64,000 bases of DNA, from NCBI GenBank assembly GCA_032119595.1, contig JAUMBQ010000006.1, forward strand, positions 1,426,001-1,490,000. Reading direction: 5' to 3'. Below, piece by piece: positions 1-8,079 of the stretch. The DNA is from JAGIBJ01 sp032119595. Lineage in GTDB: Bacteria > Actinomycetota > Thermoleophilia > Solirubrobacterales > Solirubrobacteraceae. Under the pieces are notes generated by a model that made no database searches, was not told the origin of the DNA, and saw only the letters and a list, made by a program, of their open reading frames with translations. The translations under genes were made by a program, and so were the position numbers. Position 1 is the first letter of the stretch. Each line of letters starts with the position of its first letter.

Positions 1-629
1 TGGCTGCCGTCAGGGTGAAATGAGTATCGCTGCTCGACGGCGCAGTTCGGCCAGCCAGCCGGGCAGTCCGTGAAGGTGGAGCCAATGAAGAACGGCTGGA
101 TTGCCGTGAGCGCCGCCTGGCCCTCGAGCGGGGCCGGCGGGTTGCCGAACAGCGAGGTCGGCGCGGACCCGCCGGGCACCGGCGTGATGGGCGCCGCGGG
201 TGTGGTGCCGGCGGCAGGCCCCGGAACGGTCCCGCCTCCCGGTGCGGGGGCCGGACCCTGAGCGACCGACTTCAGCGTCTTGGTTCCGCCCGGGCTCTTG
301 ATCCCGACCGACACCTTCTTCCCGACGAGCGCATTGGCCGCCGTGAGCTTCTTGCCCTTCAGTACCGCGCTCTGCCACGTCCCCGGCGCACCGCCCTTCG
401 TGGTGCCCTTGACCTTGCTGAGCGGATACGACTTGCCCTTCGACGACACGCTCACCGAGGTCGGACGCTGCGACGCCCTCAGCGGCTTGTCGGTCGACAA
501 CGTCGCCACGATCCGCGCCCCCGAGCCATCGGGTTGCACGCGCACGACCGACGTCAGCGCGGCCTGCGCCGTCGACGGGGCCGCCAGCACAGCGAGCACG
601 AGGGCCATGATCCGAAACGCAGAGCGCAT
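1..629 (-). CDS. Secreted hypothetical protein, 3' end outside window
   Basis: The reading frame runs on the minus strand from an ATG at 629 to the left edge without a stop, giving at least 209 residues. It begins MRSAFRIMALVLAVLAAP..TAQA, a clear Sec signal peptide with likely cleavage after residue 23. The next ~90 residues are rich in Ser, Lys, Gly and Val, like an extracellular beta domain. A Pro/Ala/Gly linker follows, and then a segment with paired cysteines (FTDCPAGWPNC) that is cut by the edge. No catalytic motif is visible and I do not recognise the family. The codon pattern is strongly GC3, which supports this strand over the overlapping plus-strand frames. The next gene is on the same strand. 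Confidence 0.7.
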   Translation of the reverse strand, partial: MRSAFRIMALVLAVLAAPSTAQAALTSVVRVQPDGSGARIVATLSTDKPLRASQRPTSVSVSSKGKSYPLSKVKGTTKGGAPGTWQSAVLKGKKLTAANALVGKKVSVGIKSPGGTKTLKSVAQGPAPAPGGGTVPGPAAGTTPAAPITPVPGGSAPTSLFGNPPAPLEGQAALTAIQPFFIGSTFTDCPAGWPNCAVEQRYSFHPDGS

Positions 630-766
630 CCCCCCATCCTGCGACACCGCGGGGGTCTGCGCAAGGCGAGAACTGGGCTGAATCGCCCGTTTCACGGTCG
701 GTTTGCGCTGGGCCGCGGCGCCAAGGTACGTCCCGGTGTTGCCCGCGGGCCTGCTCCTGCGCGTCT

Positions 767-795
767 GCGGGGCCCTGCCGCCGCCGCGGCCCCGC
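767..795 (-). terminator. Hairpin downstream of the 799-2202 gene
   Basis: GCGGGGCC (767-774) pairs with GGCCCCGC (788-795) immediately beyond the stop codon of the minus-strand gene ending at 799. There is no T-run, so it may be a processing or weak termination hairpin. Confidence 0.4.
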
Positions 796-798
796 GTT

Positions 799-2202
799 CT
801 ACTTCAGCGTCTGCACGGCCACGCGGACCGTGTCGGTCGCCTGGTCGACGAACGAGAGCGCGACCTGCTTGCCGTTGGAGCGCAGCTGGCTCGTGTTCAG
901 ACCGCCTTCGAGACGGCCGACGGGGACGCCGGCCGGCGCCTTGATCAGTCGGACGGTCTCGTCGGAAATCTTGGCCGCGTACCACTTGGCCTTGTCGCCC
1001 TCGCCGCGAATCCAAACCGCGACTTCGGACGTGCCGACGCGCACGACGCGCAGGTCGCGGGCGTCCTTCGCGGTCGAGAAGGCACCGCGGGCCACGACAT
1101 CGCCGGCGTCGTCGACGATCGCCCACTTCGGCTGACCGAGCAGGTTCTCCGCGCGAGCCGAATCCTGCTGCAGCCAGGTGACGACGGCGCCGCCACCAGC
1201 GCGTCCGGCCACGTCGACCTCAAGCGCGCGCCGATCCGGCACCCCACCAATCTCGACCGCCTCCTCAAGCGAACCTTCTTGCCCCTGCGCGACGACCGGG
1301 ATCCCGCGCACGGCAAGCTCGTTGGTTTGCTGGACCTCGAGGCCGGCGACCGCGATCTGCTCGCCGACGGTCGTCACTGCGCCGCCGCCGAAGCGCTCGA
1401 CGCCGAGGATCGAGTTGCGCGTCGGGGTCTTGCCGACCCGTACGAGCGCGGCGACCGTCTTGGCCGGCTTGCCACCCGACGGCTTGCCGGTCTCGCGGCG
1501 GCCGGTCGAGATGGCGTGCCCGGTGGAGGTCGCTGCCCAGTTGCTGCCGTCGGCACCATGGGTGAAGTCGCCGGTCTCGACGCCGGAGAGTGGCTTGCCG
1601 AGCGGGATGGAGGTGCCGTCGATCAGGAAGCCAAATGCGGCGGCGGTCGGCGTGCCTTCGGTCGTCGACTTGGGAATGAAGGAGCTGGTGGAGGCGACCA
1701 GGAAGCCGGTCTTGAGGCCGAACGCAGCGGGGATGTTCACGTAGGTGCCGCTGGCGAGGGTGCGACGCTGCCAAGCTGCGCCGGTCGCGGCGGCGCGGGC
1801 GGCGACCCAGGCGGCGGCGGGTGCGCCGGCGGACTGACCGGCGACGGCGACGTTGCCGGTCTCATCGCGCGCGACCATCGACACGAGGCTGCCGGAGCCG
1901 AGCCCGACCATCGGGCTGAGCGTGCCGCCGACGGTGAAGTCGCGGGTGGCGATCGTCGGTGTTGATCCGCCTGCGTTCCAGGCGACCGTGCCCTTGCCAT
2001 TGGCGGTCAGTCCCACGCGGGTCACGATCCCGGTCTGGACGCCGGCGGGGGCGTCGCCGATCGAGATCGGCGTCTGCCACACATTGGTGGCGGCTGCGGA
2101 GGCGGACGAGGCTGGGGCGGCGAGCGCCACGGGGGCGGCGGCCAGGACGACGAGGATCGTCGAGGCGACCACGCAGGTCGCCGGGACGCGGGAGCGCTTC
2201 AT
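799..2202 (-). CDS. Secreted hypothetical protein, probable beta-propeller
   Basis: This protein has 467 residues from the ATG at 2202; a GTG five codons upstream (2217) is an alternative. The N-terminus MKRSRVPATCVVASTILVVLAA.. is a Sec signal peptide ending near residue 35-40. The mature part repeatedly contains strands of the form GxxVVTW / VAVW / GTVAWN spaced 40-60 residues apart. This looks like a beta-propeller or repeated beta-sheet protein, although that is inference from the pattern. There is no transmembrane segment after the signal and no enzyme motif. It is divergent from the gene at 2361, with about 160 bp between them. Confidence 0.75.
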   Translation of the reverse strand: MKRSRVPATCVVASTILVVLAAAPVALAAPASSASAAATNVWQTPISIGDAPAGVQTGIVTRVGLTANGKGTVAWNAGGSTPTIATRDFTVGGTLSPMVGLGSGSLVSMVARDETGNVAVAGQSAGAPAAAWVAARAAATGAAWQRRTLASGTYVNIPAAFGLKTGFLVASTSSFIPKSTTEGTPTAAAFGFLIDGTSIPLGKPLSGVETGDFTHGADGSNWAATSTGHAISTGRRETGKPSGGKPAKTVAALVRVGKTPTRNSILGVERFGGGAVTTVGEQIAVAGLEVQQTNELAVRGIPVVAQGQEGSLEEAVEIGGVPDRRALEVDVAGRAGGGAVVTWLQQDSARAENLLGQPKWAIVDDAGDVVARGAFSTAKDARDLRVVRVGTSEVAVWIRGEGDKAKWYAAKISDETVRLIKAPAGVPVGRLEGGLNTSQLRSNGKQVALSFVDQATDTVRVAVQTLK

Positions 2203-2360
2203 ACACGCAGTAAACACCGGCCAGGGCAGAAGTTGCGCACGTTGTCGTGCTGGGGTGGACGAGGGTGGCTGCGGTGCGTGTCGGCTCGGCGATGAGCGGT
2301 GCTCACGCCCGTTCGCGCCCAGCCGAGGCGCGCTGATCTCGGCCGCGCCATGATGCCTGC

Positions 2361-3044
2361 GTGGATACTCCTCTCGCCGATCCCAACCTCGACGCGGAGG
2401 AGCGGACCGAGTTCCGCGGCTTCATCGACGACGAGGAGGTCGGCACCGGAACCCTCGTCCTTCGCGCCGACGACGCCCGCACGTTCACCCAGGAGATCAC
2501 CGGTGAGGCCTTCGGTCGGCTCTCCGGCACCGCGACGGTCAACTTCCGGCGCCGCGGCGGCGAGCTCCACGCCGACACGCAGGATCTGCTCCTCAACCAC
2601 AAGGGCAAACCCGCGTTCACCGAGCACGGCAGCTTCCGCGATGTGCAGGTACCCCAGCTCGGCGGCGACGTCGGCGCCTACCCCCGCACCATGGTTCCGG
2701 CCGCCGGTCTCGCCGTCGCCCTGCGCGCCCTGCCGTGGGCGGCCAAGGCCCGCTTCGCGCCGCCGGTTTGGCTCACCGCGATCGTGCACTGGCCGCTCGA
2801 CATGCGCGTCGAAACCAAGGAAAAGCTCACCACCCCCGCCGGCAAGTTCGAGGCCTGGAAGGTCCGGATCCGCCCGAGCCTCGTCGACATCGCCGCCTCC
2901 CTCGACGAACTCTCCGCCAACCTCATCCCACCGGTCACCGCCCACATCGACGTGAAGACGAACCGCCTCCTGCGCGTCGACTTCCCGACCGGCCCAGGCC
3001 GCAACGACCCCCGCGGGTACATCGAGGCGACCGAGCTGGGGTAG
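2361..3044 (+). CDS. Hypothetical protein, DUF3108-like
   Basis: 227 residues from a GTG start (no in-frame ATG is better placed). There is no signal peptide. The protein is beta-rich; the region around residues 150-210 (ETKEKLTTPAGKFEAWKVRI..TNRLLRVDFPTGP) resembles the DUF3108 type, where a strand with PAGxFxAxKV is followed by a strand ending in a surface aromatic or proline turn. That resemblance is weak and made from memory. The function is unknown. It is divergent from the secreted gene at 799-2202 and precedes the protease array without an obvious operon link. Confidence 0.65.
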   Translation: MDTPLADPNLDAEERTEFRGFIDDEEVGTGTLVLRADDARTFTQEITGEAFGRLSGTATVNFRRRGGELHADTQDLLLNHKGKPAFTEHGSFRDVQVPQLGGDVGAYPRTMVPAAGLAVALRALPWAAKARFAPPVWLTAIVHWPLDMRVETKEKLTTPAGKFEAWKVRIRPSLVDIAASLDELSANLIPPVTAHIDVKTNRLLRVDFPTGPGRNDPRGYIEATELG

Positions 3045-3133
3045 GGGAGGGCTCACCCGTCCGGACAGTAGCCGGGCTGCCGCCGACGGTTTCCTCGGGT
3101 TCGGTTGACCCACTGAGGTCGCCAGCACCGGTT

Positions 3134-3176
3134 CTCTACGTTTGTAGAATTTCCCCTTGCCTCTATGGACGTAGTG
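3134..3176 (+). promoter_or_regulatory. Upstream element shared by the protease array, copy 1
   Basis: Two blocks recur upstream of all three large protease-like genes. The first is a 16-nt palindrome of the form CTCTRC-N4-GYAGAR (3134-3149). The second is CTCTATGGACGTAGTG (3161-3176). In this copy the blocks are 11 nt apart, against 7 nt in copies 2 and 3. The second block probably contains the -10 region. Confidence 0.45.
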
Positions 3177-3184
3177 CGTTACGT

Positions 3185-3248
3185 TGGGTCGGCCCTCTGT
3201 TTCGATAGAGGGCCTGATCCCATCTCGACCCACGGCCTCAGGGCCGTG
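3185..3248 (+). promoter_or_regulatory. Structured 5' leader of the first protease-like gene
   Basis: GGCCCTCT (3191-3198) pairs perfectly with AGAGGGCC (3207-3214). This hairpin is enclosed by TGGGTC/GACCCA (3185-3190 with 3227-3232). It is followed by the hairpin CACGGCC/GGCCGTG (3231-3248), whose first 2 nt compete with the outer stem. No known riboswitch consensus was recognised. Confidence 0.35.
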
Positions 3249-3268
3249 CGCTGAAAGCTGACTCACCC

Positions 3269-6200
3269 ATGCGCCTCAGGCTCGCCTTTGCCTTCCTCCT
3301 CACCCTGTTCGGGATAGGAGGACTCTCCTTCGCCGTCGGCTCAGGTTCCTTTGCCGTCGCCGGAACGACTCCGCCGAAGGCGCCGCCAGCGTCAGTGAAG
3401 GACTTCCGCGAGAAGGCCGAGTTTGTGGAGCGTTCCGCGTCGGTCAAGCGCGGTGCGCGTAGCGCGATCGAGGCCACCGGCTGGGTGAGCGTCACGCACT
3501 ACGACGACGATCAGAAGGCGTCGACGGCGACGCCGGACGATCGCCTGATGCTCAACAGCGCGAACGGGCGCAGGTTCATCCTGAAGGTCCCGAAGTCGGC
3601 CAAGGTCACCTCCACGGCGACTTCGTCGGCTCCTGAGCCGGCCACGATGATCGCTGGTGATGTCGTCTCCGTCACCGGTACCAGCAGCGGCAACACGATC
3701 ACGGTCGCAAGCGCCGCCGTCACCACGACGCTTCCGGATCCCCGTCTGAACCCGTCGCAGACGCAGCGCCCCGTTGAGAACCGCCGGGTGCTCACGGTGC
3801 TCGCGACCTGGCCCGAGCAGCGCGCGGCCGGAACCACTGAGCCCTTCCCGCCGTCTGACGCCGAGACCGCGATGTTCAACGAGGGCCTCGGCGACATCTC
3901 GATCCGCAACTACTTCAAGCAGGTGTCGCGCAGCCGCTTCATGCTCGATGGCGACGTCACTGACTGGCTCCCGGTCACCACGCCTATCGGAGCCGACTGC
4001 GACCAAGACGCATGGATGGATGCTGCACTCGCAGCCGTCCGCACGCAGGGGACCTACGACCCTGACACGTACGACTACCTCCACCTCGTGATGCCGAATC
4101 CGGGGATCTGCGGGTACAGCGGCGTGAGCTTTGGGCCGCGACTGACGCTCGCGTTCACGGGGACCTCAACCTCGTCGGTCTTCCCCGACGGAACCACGAT
4201 CCACGAACTCGGCCACGCCGTTGGTCTCGACGCCGGCCCCGGTCAGGGCCACGCCGGCTCGGAGGTTTGCACCGCTCGGGGCGTCGCCGTCCCGATGTCG
4301 TCGTCGTGTGTTGGTAGCCGGACCGCAGAGAGTCCGTACGAGTACCGCGACCGCGACGACGTGATGGGTACCTCAAGTGGCAAGCGCACCTTCAACGCCG
4401 CCCATCGCGCGCATCTCGGCTTCCTACCGCTCGCCAATGTGAAGACCATTGACCCCGACGGTGAGGAGCGGACGCTCACGCGCAGCAACGAGGAGCTTGG
4501 CTCCACAACGCAGCTCATCGAGGTGCGTCGCCCGAAAGACGACGCCCTCCATGCAGCGACCCAGTACACCCCAGACACGTACGTCGGCTACGCGCTTGAG
4601 CTGCGCGGCGCGACGAGCCCCTTCGAGAGCTACCCGGCCGGGCACGCGGCAGGCAATCGCGTCGCGGTGCATCTCACGGGCCGCGTAGCGGATGACCGCA
4701 AAGGCCGAGATTCGACAACCTCTTGGATTCAGCCTTCGCCCGGCAAGTCCTACCCAGGGCCACGGTACGTGACGGAGCTTGGCTTCGACTACAACGCCGG
4801 GCTGGCGGCAGGTCAGAGCCTCTACGATCCGCTCGAGAAGTACACGATCACGGTCGGCGAGGTCACCGCGACCACGGCGAAGGTCACGGTGGCGCCCGGA
4901 GGTCCGCCCGGCGGCGCTGCGGCCGCGACGAACGTTGCGATCACGAGCGGCACGCTTACCGCGACCGCAAAGACAGGACGCCGCAACGTCCTGTCGGTCG
5001 TCATCGACGACGGCCGCTACCTGATCAGCGATTTCGGTAACCCGGTGACCGCTGGCGCGGGCTGCGAGGTCGTGGACCCCGTCACGGTCGGCTGCACCAT
5101 CCTCGGGGTTCGCGCGCTCTCGCTGGTCCTGGGCGACGGTGACGACGTGGCCTCGGTGCACGACGCGGTCAAGGTCCCAACCAGCTTCAACGGCGGCGCG
5201 GGCAATGACACCCTCGAAGGCAGCGCAGGCGCCGACGACACGTTCGTGTCGCCGACGCTCGACGGCGCCGACGTGATGCTCGGCTATGGCGGCACCGACA
5301 CCCTCACCTACACCGGCCGTGCGGCCGGAGTCACCATCACCGGCTCGACTCTGGTGACGACCATCGGGCAGACCGACGAAGGCGACCGCGCGGAGGGCAT
5401 CGAGAATTACTCGGGCACCGCGTTGGCCGACACGATCACCCCGGGTGGCAACGTCGCGCGCCGCATCACCGCGAGCGGTGGCAACGACACCGTCGTGACC
5501 GGTGGCGGCAACGACACCATCCTCATCCGCGACGGCGGTCCCGACACGACCGTCGACTGTGGTGGTGGCCCGAGCGACCTCCTGTCCTACGACGCGGGTG
5601 ACGCGTCGCTGAACTGCGAGTCGCCGTTCGAAGACGCGTTCATTCGCATCGGTGACTACCCGTTCGAGGGCGAGACGATCGCCGCTCGCACGCCCGCCAT
5701 CCCGCTCCTCACGAGCGGCAAGCGCACCACCAGTGTGGTCCAGTGCGCCTTCGGGGCGACCGGGACCACCCCGGCCTGGGTGACCTGCCCGAGTAACACG
5801 GCCTACACCCCCGCACCGTCCCTCGTGGACGGCAGCTACACGCTGAAGCTGCGCCTGAAGAACGCCGCCGGTGTGACCGTCGGTGACGAGCAGGTGCGGA
5901 ACTTCAAGGTGAACGGAACCGTTCCGGACACCTCGATCACCTCGACGCCGCCGAACCCCTCGCGCGGCGACGACCTGACGTTCCTCGTCAAGACCCTGAC
6001 CGGCGTCGGGTACGAATGCGCCATCGACACCGGTCAATGGGTCTCGTGCCTCGACACCAAGGTGGTCAACGGACTCACGAGCGGAACGCACACCTTTAAG
6101 GTGCGGGCCTTCGGTGCGGGCGGCGCGGTCGACCCGGAGCCCGCAACGCACACGTGGACCGTCGACACCTCCCCGCCGGATACGACTCTCACGGGTACGC

Positions 6201-7852
6201 CCGCGGAGGGTGCGACGACGGAGCAGACGCCGGCGAACTTCACGTACACAAGTACTGAGTCGCCAGCGACGTTCGTCTGTTCGGTGAATGGCGGGGCGTA
6301 CGCGCCGTGCTCGTCGCCCGATACCAGGATGCTCAACCTCATTGGCCCGTACAGCCTGCGAGTTGCGGCAGTCGACGCGGCAGGGAATCAGGATCCGACG
6401 CCGGCGGTGAGGAACCTGACGATCGTCGCGCAGCCGTTTGCCACCGAGATCACCCAGGCGGCGGACTTCTACGCCTACTATGGCCCGAACAAGCGCCCGA
6501 GTTACTCGTTCGTGGCGACCGGCACCGGCGGTCCGTTCACGTTTAAGTGCTGGACCAGTGACACCGCTCCTGCGCCGTGCACTTCGCCGTGGCAGGCGCC
6601 GGTGGTGAGCGATGGCTACACCAACGTCACCATCGCGGCGTTCAACGCTCAGGGCGTGCAGGACTACACCACGGCGCAGGAGGCGTTCATCGGCGATGTG
6701 GGCCTGCCGGACACTGCGCTCACGAGTGGCCCGGCCGAAGGGGCCGTCATCGCGACCGACACCGGAACGGCCGTCGCGACGTTCGGGTTGAGTGCGCCCA
6801 CCGAGACGCCGGCCCCCGGGTGCAGCACGGACTTCATTCCGAGCTGCGCGACGTACCAGTGCAAGCTGGACGCGTCGCCGTGGGCGCCGTGCACCTCGCC
6901 CTACTCGACGCCAGCGCTCGCGGTGGGGGCCCACGCCCTCAACGTTCGCGCCGTCGATTCCGCTGGGAACGTGGACTCCACACCAACGGTTCGCTCGTGG
7001 AACATCGTCGCGGCTCCGCAGACGGCGTTTACGGCCGGTCCTGAGACCGGCTCGATGGTGACGACGGCGACACCGTCGTATTCGTTCGCTGCGACCCCGG
7101 CAACGGGGGCCACGTTCCAGTGCACCTACGGGCCGACCACGGCACCCGGGACTTGGGTCCCGTGCACGTCGCCGTGGACGATCCCCGCGCAGGCCAATGG
7201 CTCGACGGTCGTCGTGCAGGTCCGCGCGAAGAACGCGGCCGGGTACTACGACCCGACGCCGGACATGCGGATGGTGCAGTTCGACCTGTCGACGCTGCTC
7301 GTCGCGACCGCAACGGCGACGCCGTCGGCGGTCAACCTGACGGCTGAGACGGGCTATGGCTCGGCGCTTGACTGGATTCACTGGAAGAGCTCGACGCCGT
7401 CGAATGTGGACCGGATGAATGCGACGCAGCGGATCAGCACGTTCTCGACGATTGGGACGGCCTCGACGGCCACGCTCAATGGGCCCACGACGTTCTCGTG
7501 GACGAACGCGACGGGTGCTACGGCGGCGAGTTCGTCGATCTTCGGTGTCGCGCGCCTGGCGACCGGAACCGGGTTCTCGTTCTCGGTGCCCGCGTCCGGG
7601 ACTGAGGTCCGCAGGCTGCGCGTGCACCTGGGTATCCGCGGCGTCGGCACGACGGCCAGGTTCGCGGCGACGTTGGCTGGCAAGCCGACGGTGGTCCAGA
7701 CGATCTCGTCGTCGACGGCCGGGTTCAGCAACCGGACGCTAATGATCACCTACCGCCCCAAGACCGCCAGCGACACGCTCAACGTGGCGTACTCCCAGAC
7801 GGCCGGCGGAACCAGCAGCGGCGTCTCGCTCAACGCGGCCTCGCTGCACTAG
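3269..7852 (+). CDS. Secreted M11-like metzincin protease with RTX and Ig-like repeats (paralogue 1)
   Basis: 1527 residues. A Sec signal peptide (about 1-32) is followed by a propeptide-like region to about 180. The protease-like domain has HELGHAVGL starting at H312 and a Met-turn candidate DRDDVMG about 40 residues later, as in gametolysin (M11) metzincins. RTX-like calcium-binding nonapeptides (GGAGNDTLEG, GGNDTV) lie at about 642-770. About five Ig-like modules with FxC..PCxSP follow to about 1350. The last ~150 residues are a beta domain beginning LDWIHWKSS. The third zinc ligand is displaced: after HELGHAVGL comes DAGPGQGH, so position 11 of HExxHxxGxxH is Ala and the next His is H328. 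Activity is therefore less certain than in paralogues 2 and 3. It is the first of three tandem copies and has its own upstream element. Confidence 0.85.
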   Translation: MRLRLAFAFLLTLFGIGGLSFAVGSGSFAVAGTTPPKAPPASVKDFREKAEFVERSASVKRGARSAIEATGWVSVTHYDDDQKASTATPDDRLMLNSANGRRFILKVPKSAKVTSTATSSAPEPATMIAGDVVSVTGTSSGNTITVASAAVTTTLPDPRLNPSQTQRPVENRRVLTVLATWPEQRAAGTTEPFPPSDAETAMFNEGLGDISIRNYFKQVSRSRFMLDGDVTDWLPVTTPIGADCDQDAWMDAALAAVRTQGTYDPDTYDYLHLVMPNPGICGYSGVSFGPRLTLAFTGTSTSSVFPDGTTIHELGHAVGLDAGPGQGHAGSEVCTARGVAVPMSSSCVGSRTAESPYEYRDRDDVMGTSSGKRTFNAAHRAHLGFLPLANVKTIDPDGEERTLTRSNEELGSTTQLIEVRRPKDDALHAATQYTPDTYVGYALELRGATSPFESYPAGHAAGNRVAVHLTGRVADDRKGRDSTTSWIQPSPGKSYPGPRYVTELGFDYNAGLAAGQSLYDPLEKYTITVGEVTATTAKVTVAPGGPPGGAAAATNVAITSGTLTATAKTGRRNVLSVVIDDGRYLISDFGNPVTAGAGCEVVDPVTVGCTILGVRALSLVLGDGDDVASVHDAVKVPTSFNGGAGNDTLEGSAGADDTFVSPTLDGADVMLGYGGTDTLTYTGRAAGVTITGSTLVTTIGQTDEGDRAEGIENYSGTALADTITPGGNVARRITASGGNDTVVTGGGNDTILIRDGGPDTTVDCGGGPSDLLSYDAGDASLNCESPFEDAFIRIGDYPFEGETIAARTPAIPLLTSGKRTTSVVQCAFGATGTTPAWVTCPSNTAYTPAPSLVDGSYTLKLRLKNAAGVTVGDEQVRNFKVNGTVPDTSITSTPPNPSRGDDLTFLVKTLTGVGYECAIDTGQWVSCLDTKVVNGLTSGTHTFKVRAFGAGGAVDPEPATHTWTVDTSPPDTTLTGTPAEGATTEQTPANFTYTSTESPATFVCSVNGGAYAPCSSPDTRMLNLIGPYSLRVAAVDAAGNQDPTPAVRNLTIVAQPFATEITQAADFYAYYGPNKRPSYSFVATGTGGPFTFKCWTSDTAPAPCTSPWQAPVVSDGYTNVTIAAFNAQGVQDYTTAQEAFIGDVGLPDTALTSGPAEGAVIATDTGTAVATFGLSAPTETPAPGCSTDFIPSCATYQCKLDASPWAPCTSPYSTPALAVGAHALNVRAVDSAGNVDSTPTVRSWNIVAAPQTAFTAGPETGSMVTTATPSYSFAATPATGATFQCTYGPTTAPGTWVPCTSPWTIPAQANGSTVVVQVRAKNAAGYYDPTPDMRMVQFDLSTLLVATATATPSAVNLTAETGYGSALDWIHWKSSTPSNVDRMNATQRISTFSTIGTASTATLNGPTTFSWTNATGATAASSSIFGVARLATGTGFSFSVPASGTEVRRLRVHLGIRGVGTTARFAATLAGKPTVVQTISSSTAGFSNRTLMITYRPKTASDTLNVAYSQTAGGTSSGVSLNAASLH

Positions 7853-7875
7853 CCGCAGCAGGTCCTAAGGAGTAC

Positions 7876-7922
7876 CCGGTGGCGGGCGACCTTCACNNNN
7901 NNNNNNGGTCGCCCGCCACCGG
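7876..7922. terminator. 16-bp inverted repeat with an assembly gap in its loop
   Basis: A perfect 16-bp inverted repeat (7876-7891 with 7907-7922) follows the stop codon of paralogue 1. The loop contains ten Ns (7897-7906), so its true length is unknown. It is probably the transcription terminator; the hairpin may have caused the assembly break. Confidence 0.6.
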
Positions 7923-7961
7923 TCGTTCTCCGCGTGAAGGAAGGTGTCTGACTCCGAGAGC

Positions 7962-8000
7962 CTCTGCCCTTGCAGAGGGACGGACTCTATGGATATAGTG
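7962..8000 (+). promoter_or_regulatory. Promoter and palindrome of protease paralogue 2
   Basis: The palindrome CTCTGCCCTTGCAGAG (7962-7977) includes TTGCAG (7970-7975), which is 18 nt upstream of TATAGT (7994-7999) within CTCTATGGATATAGTG. A TTGNAG-N18-TATAGT promoter is the simplest reading, with a ~75-nt leader to the ATG at 8080. TGGGAC (7999-8004) can pair with GTCTCA (8033-8038) in the leader. Confidence 0.5.
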
Positions 8001-8079
8001 GGACGCGGCGCCACGTTCGGACGGCGCTTCCTGTCTCACGCCGTTCGGTTGCCTTGGGCGCCAGATCGAAAGCTGTCCC

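Noticed and set aside
4424..7627. A 1067-codon open frame antisense to protease paralogue 1
   Set aside because: Its translation is Arg-rich and low in hydrophobic order. It is a by-product of high GC3 in the sense gene, which has a signal peptide and domain motifs.
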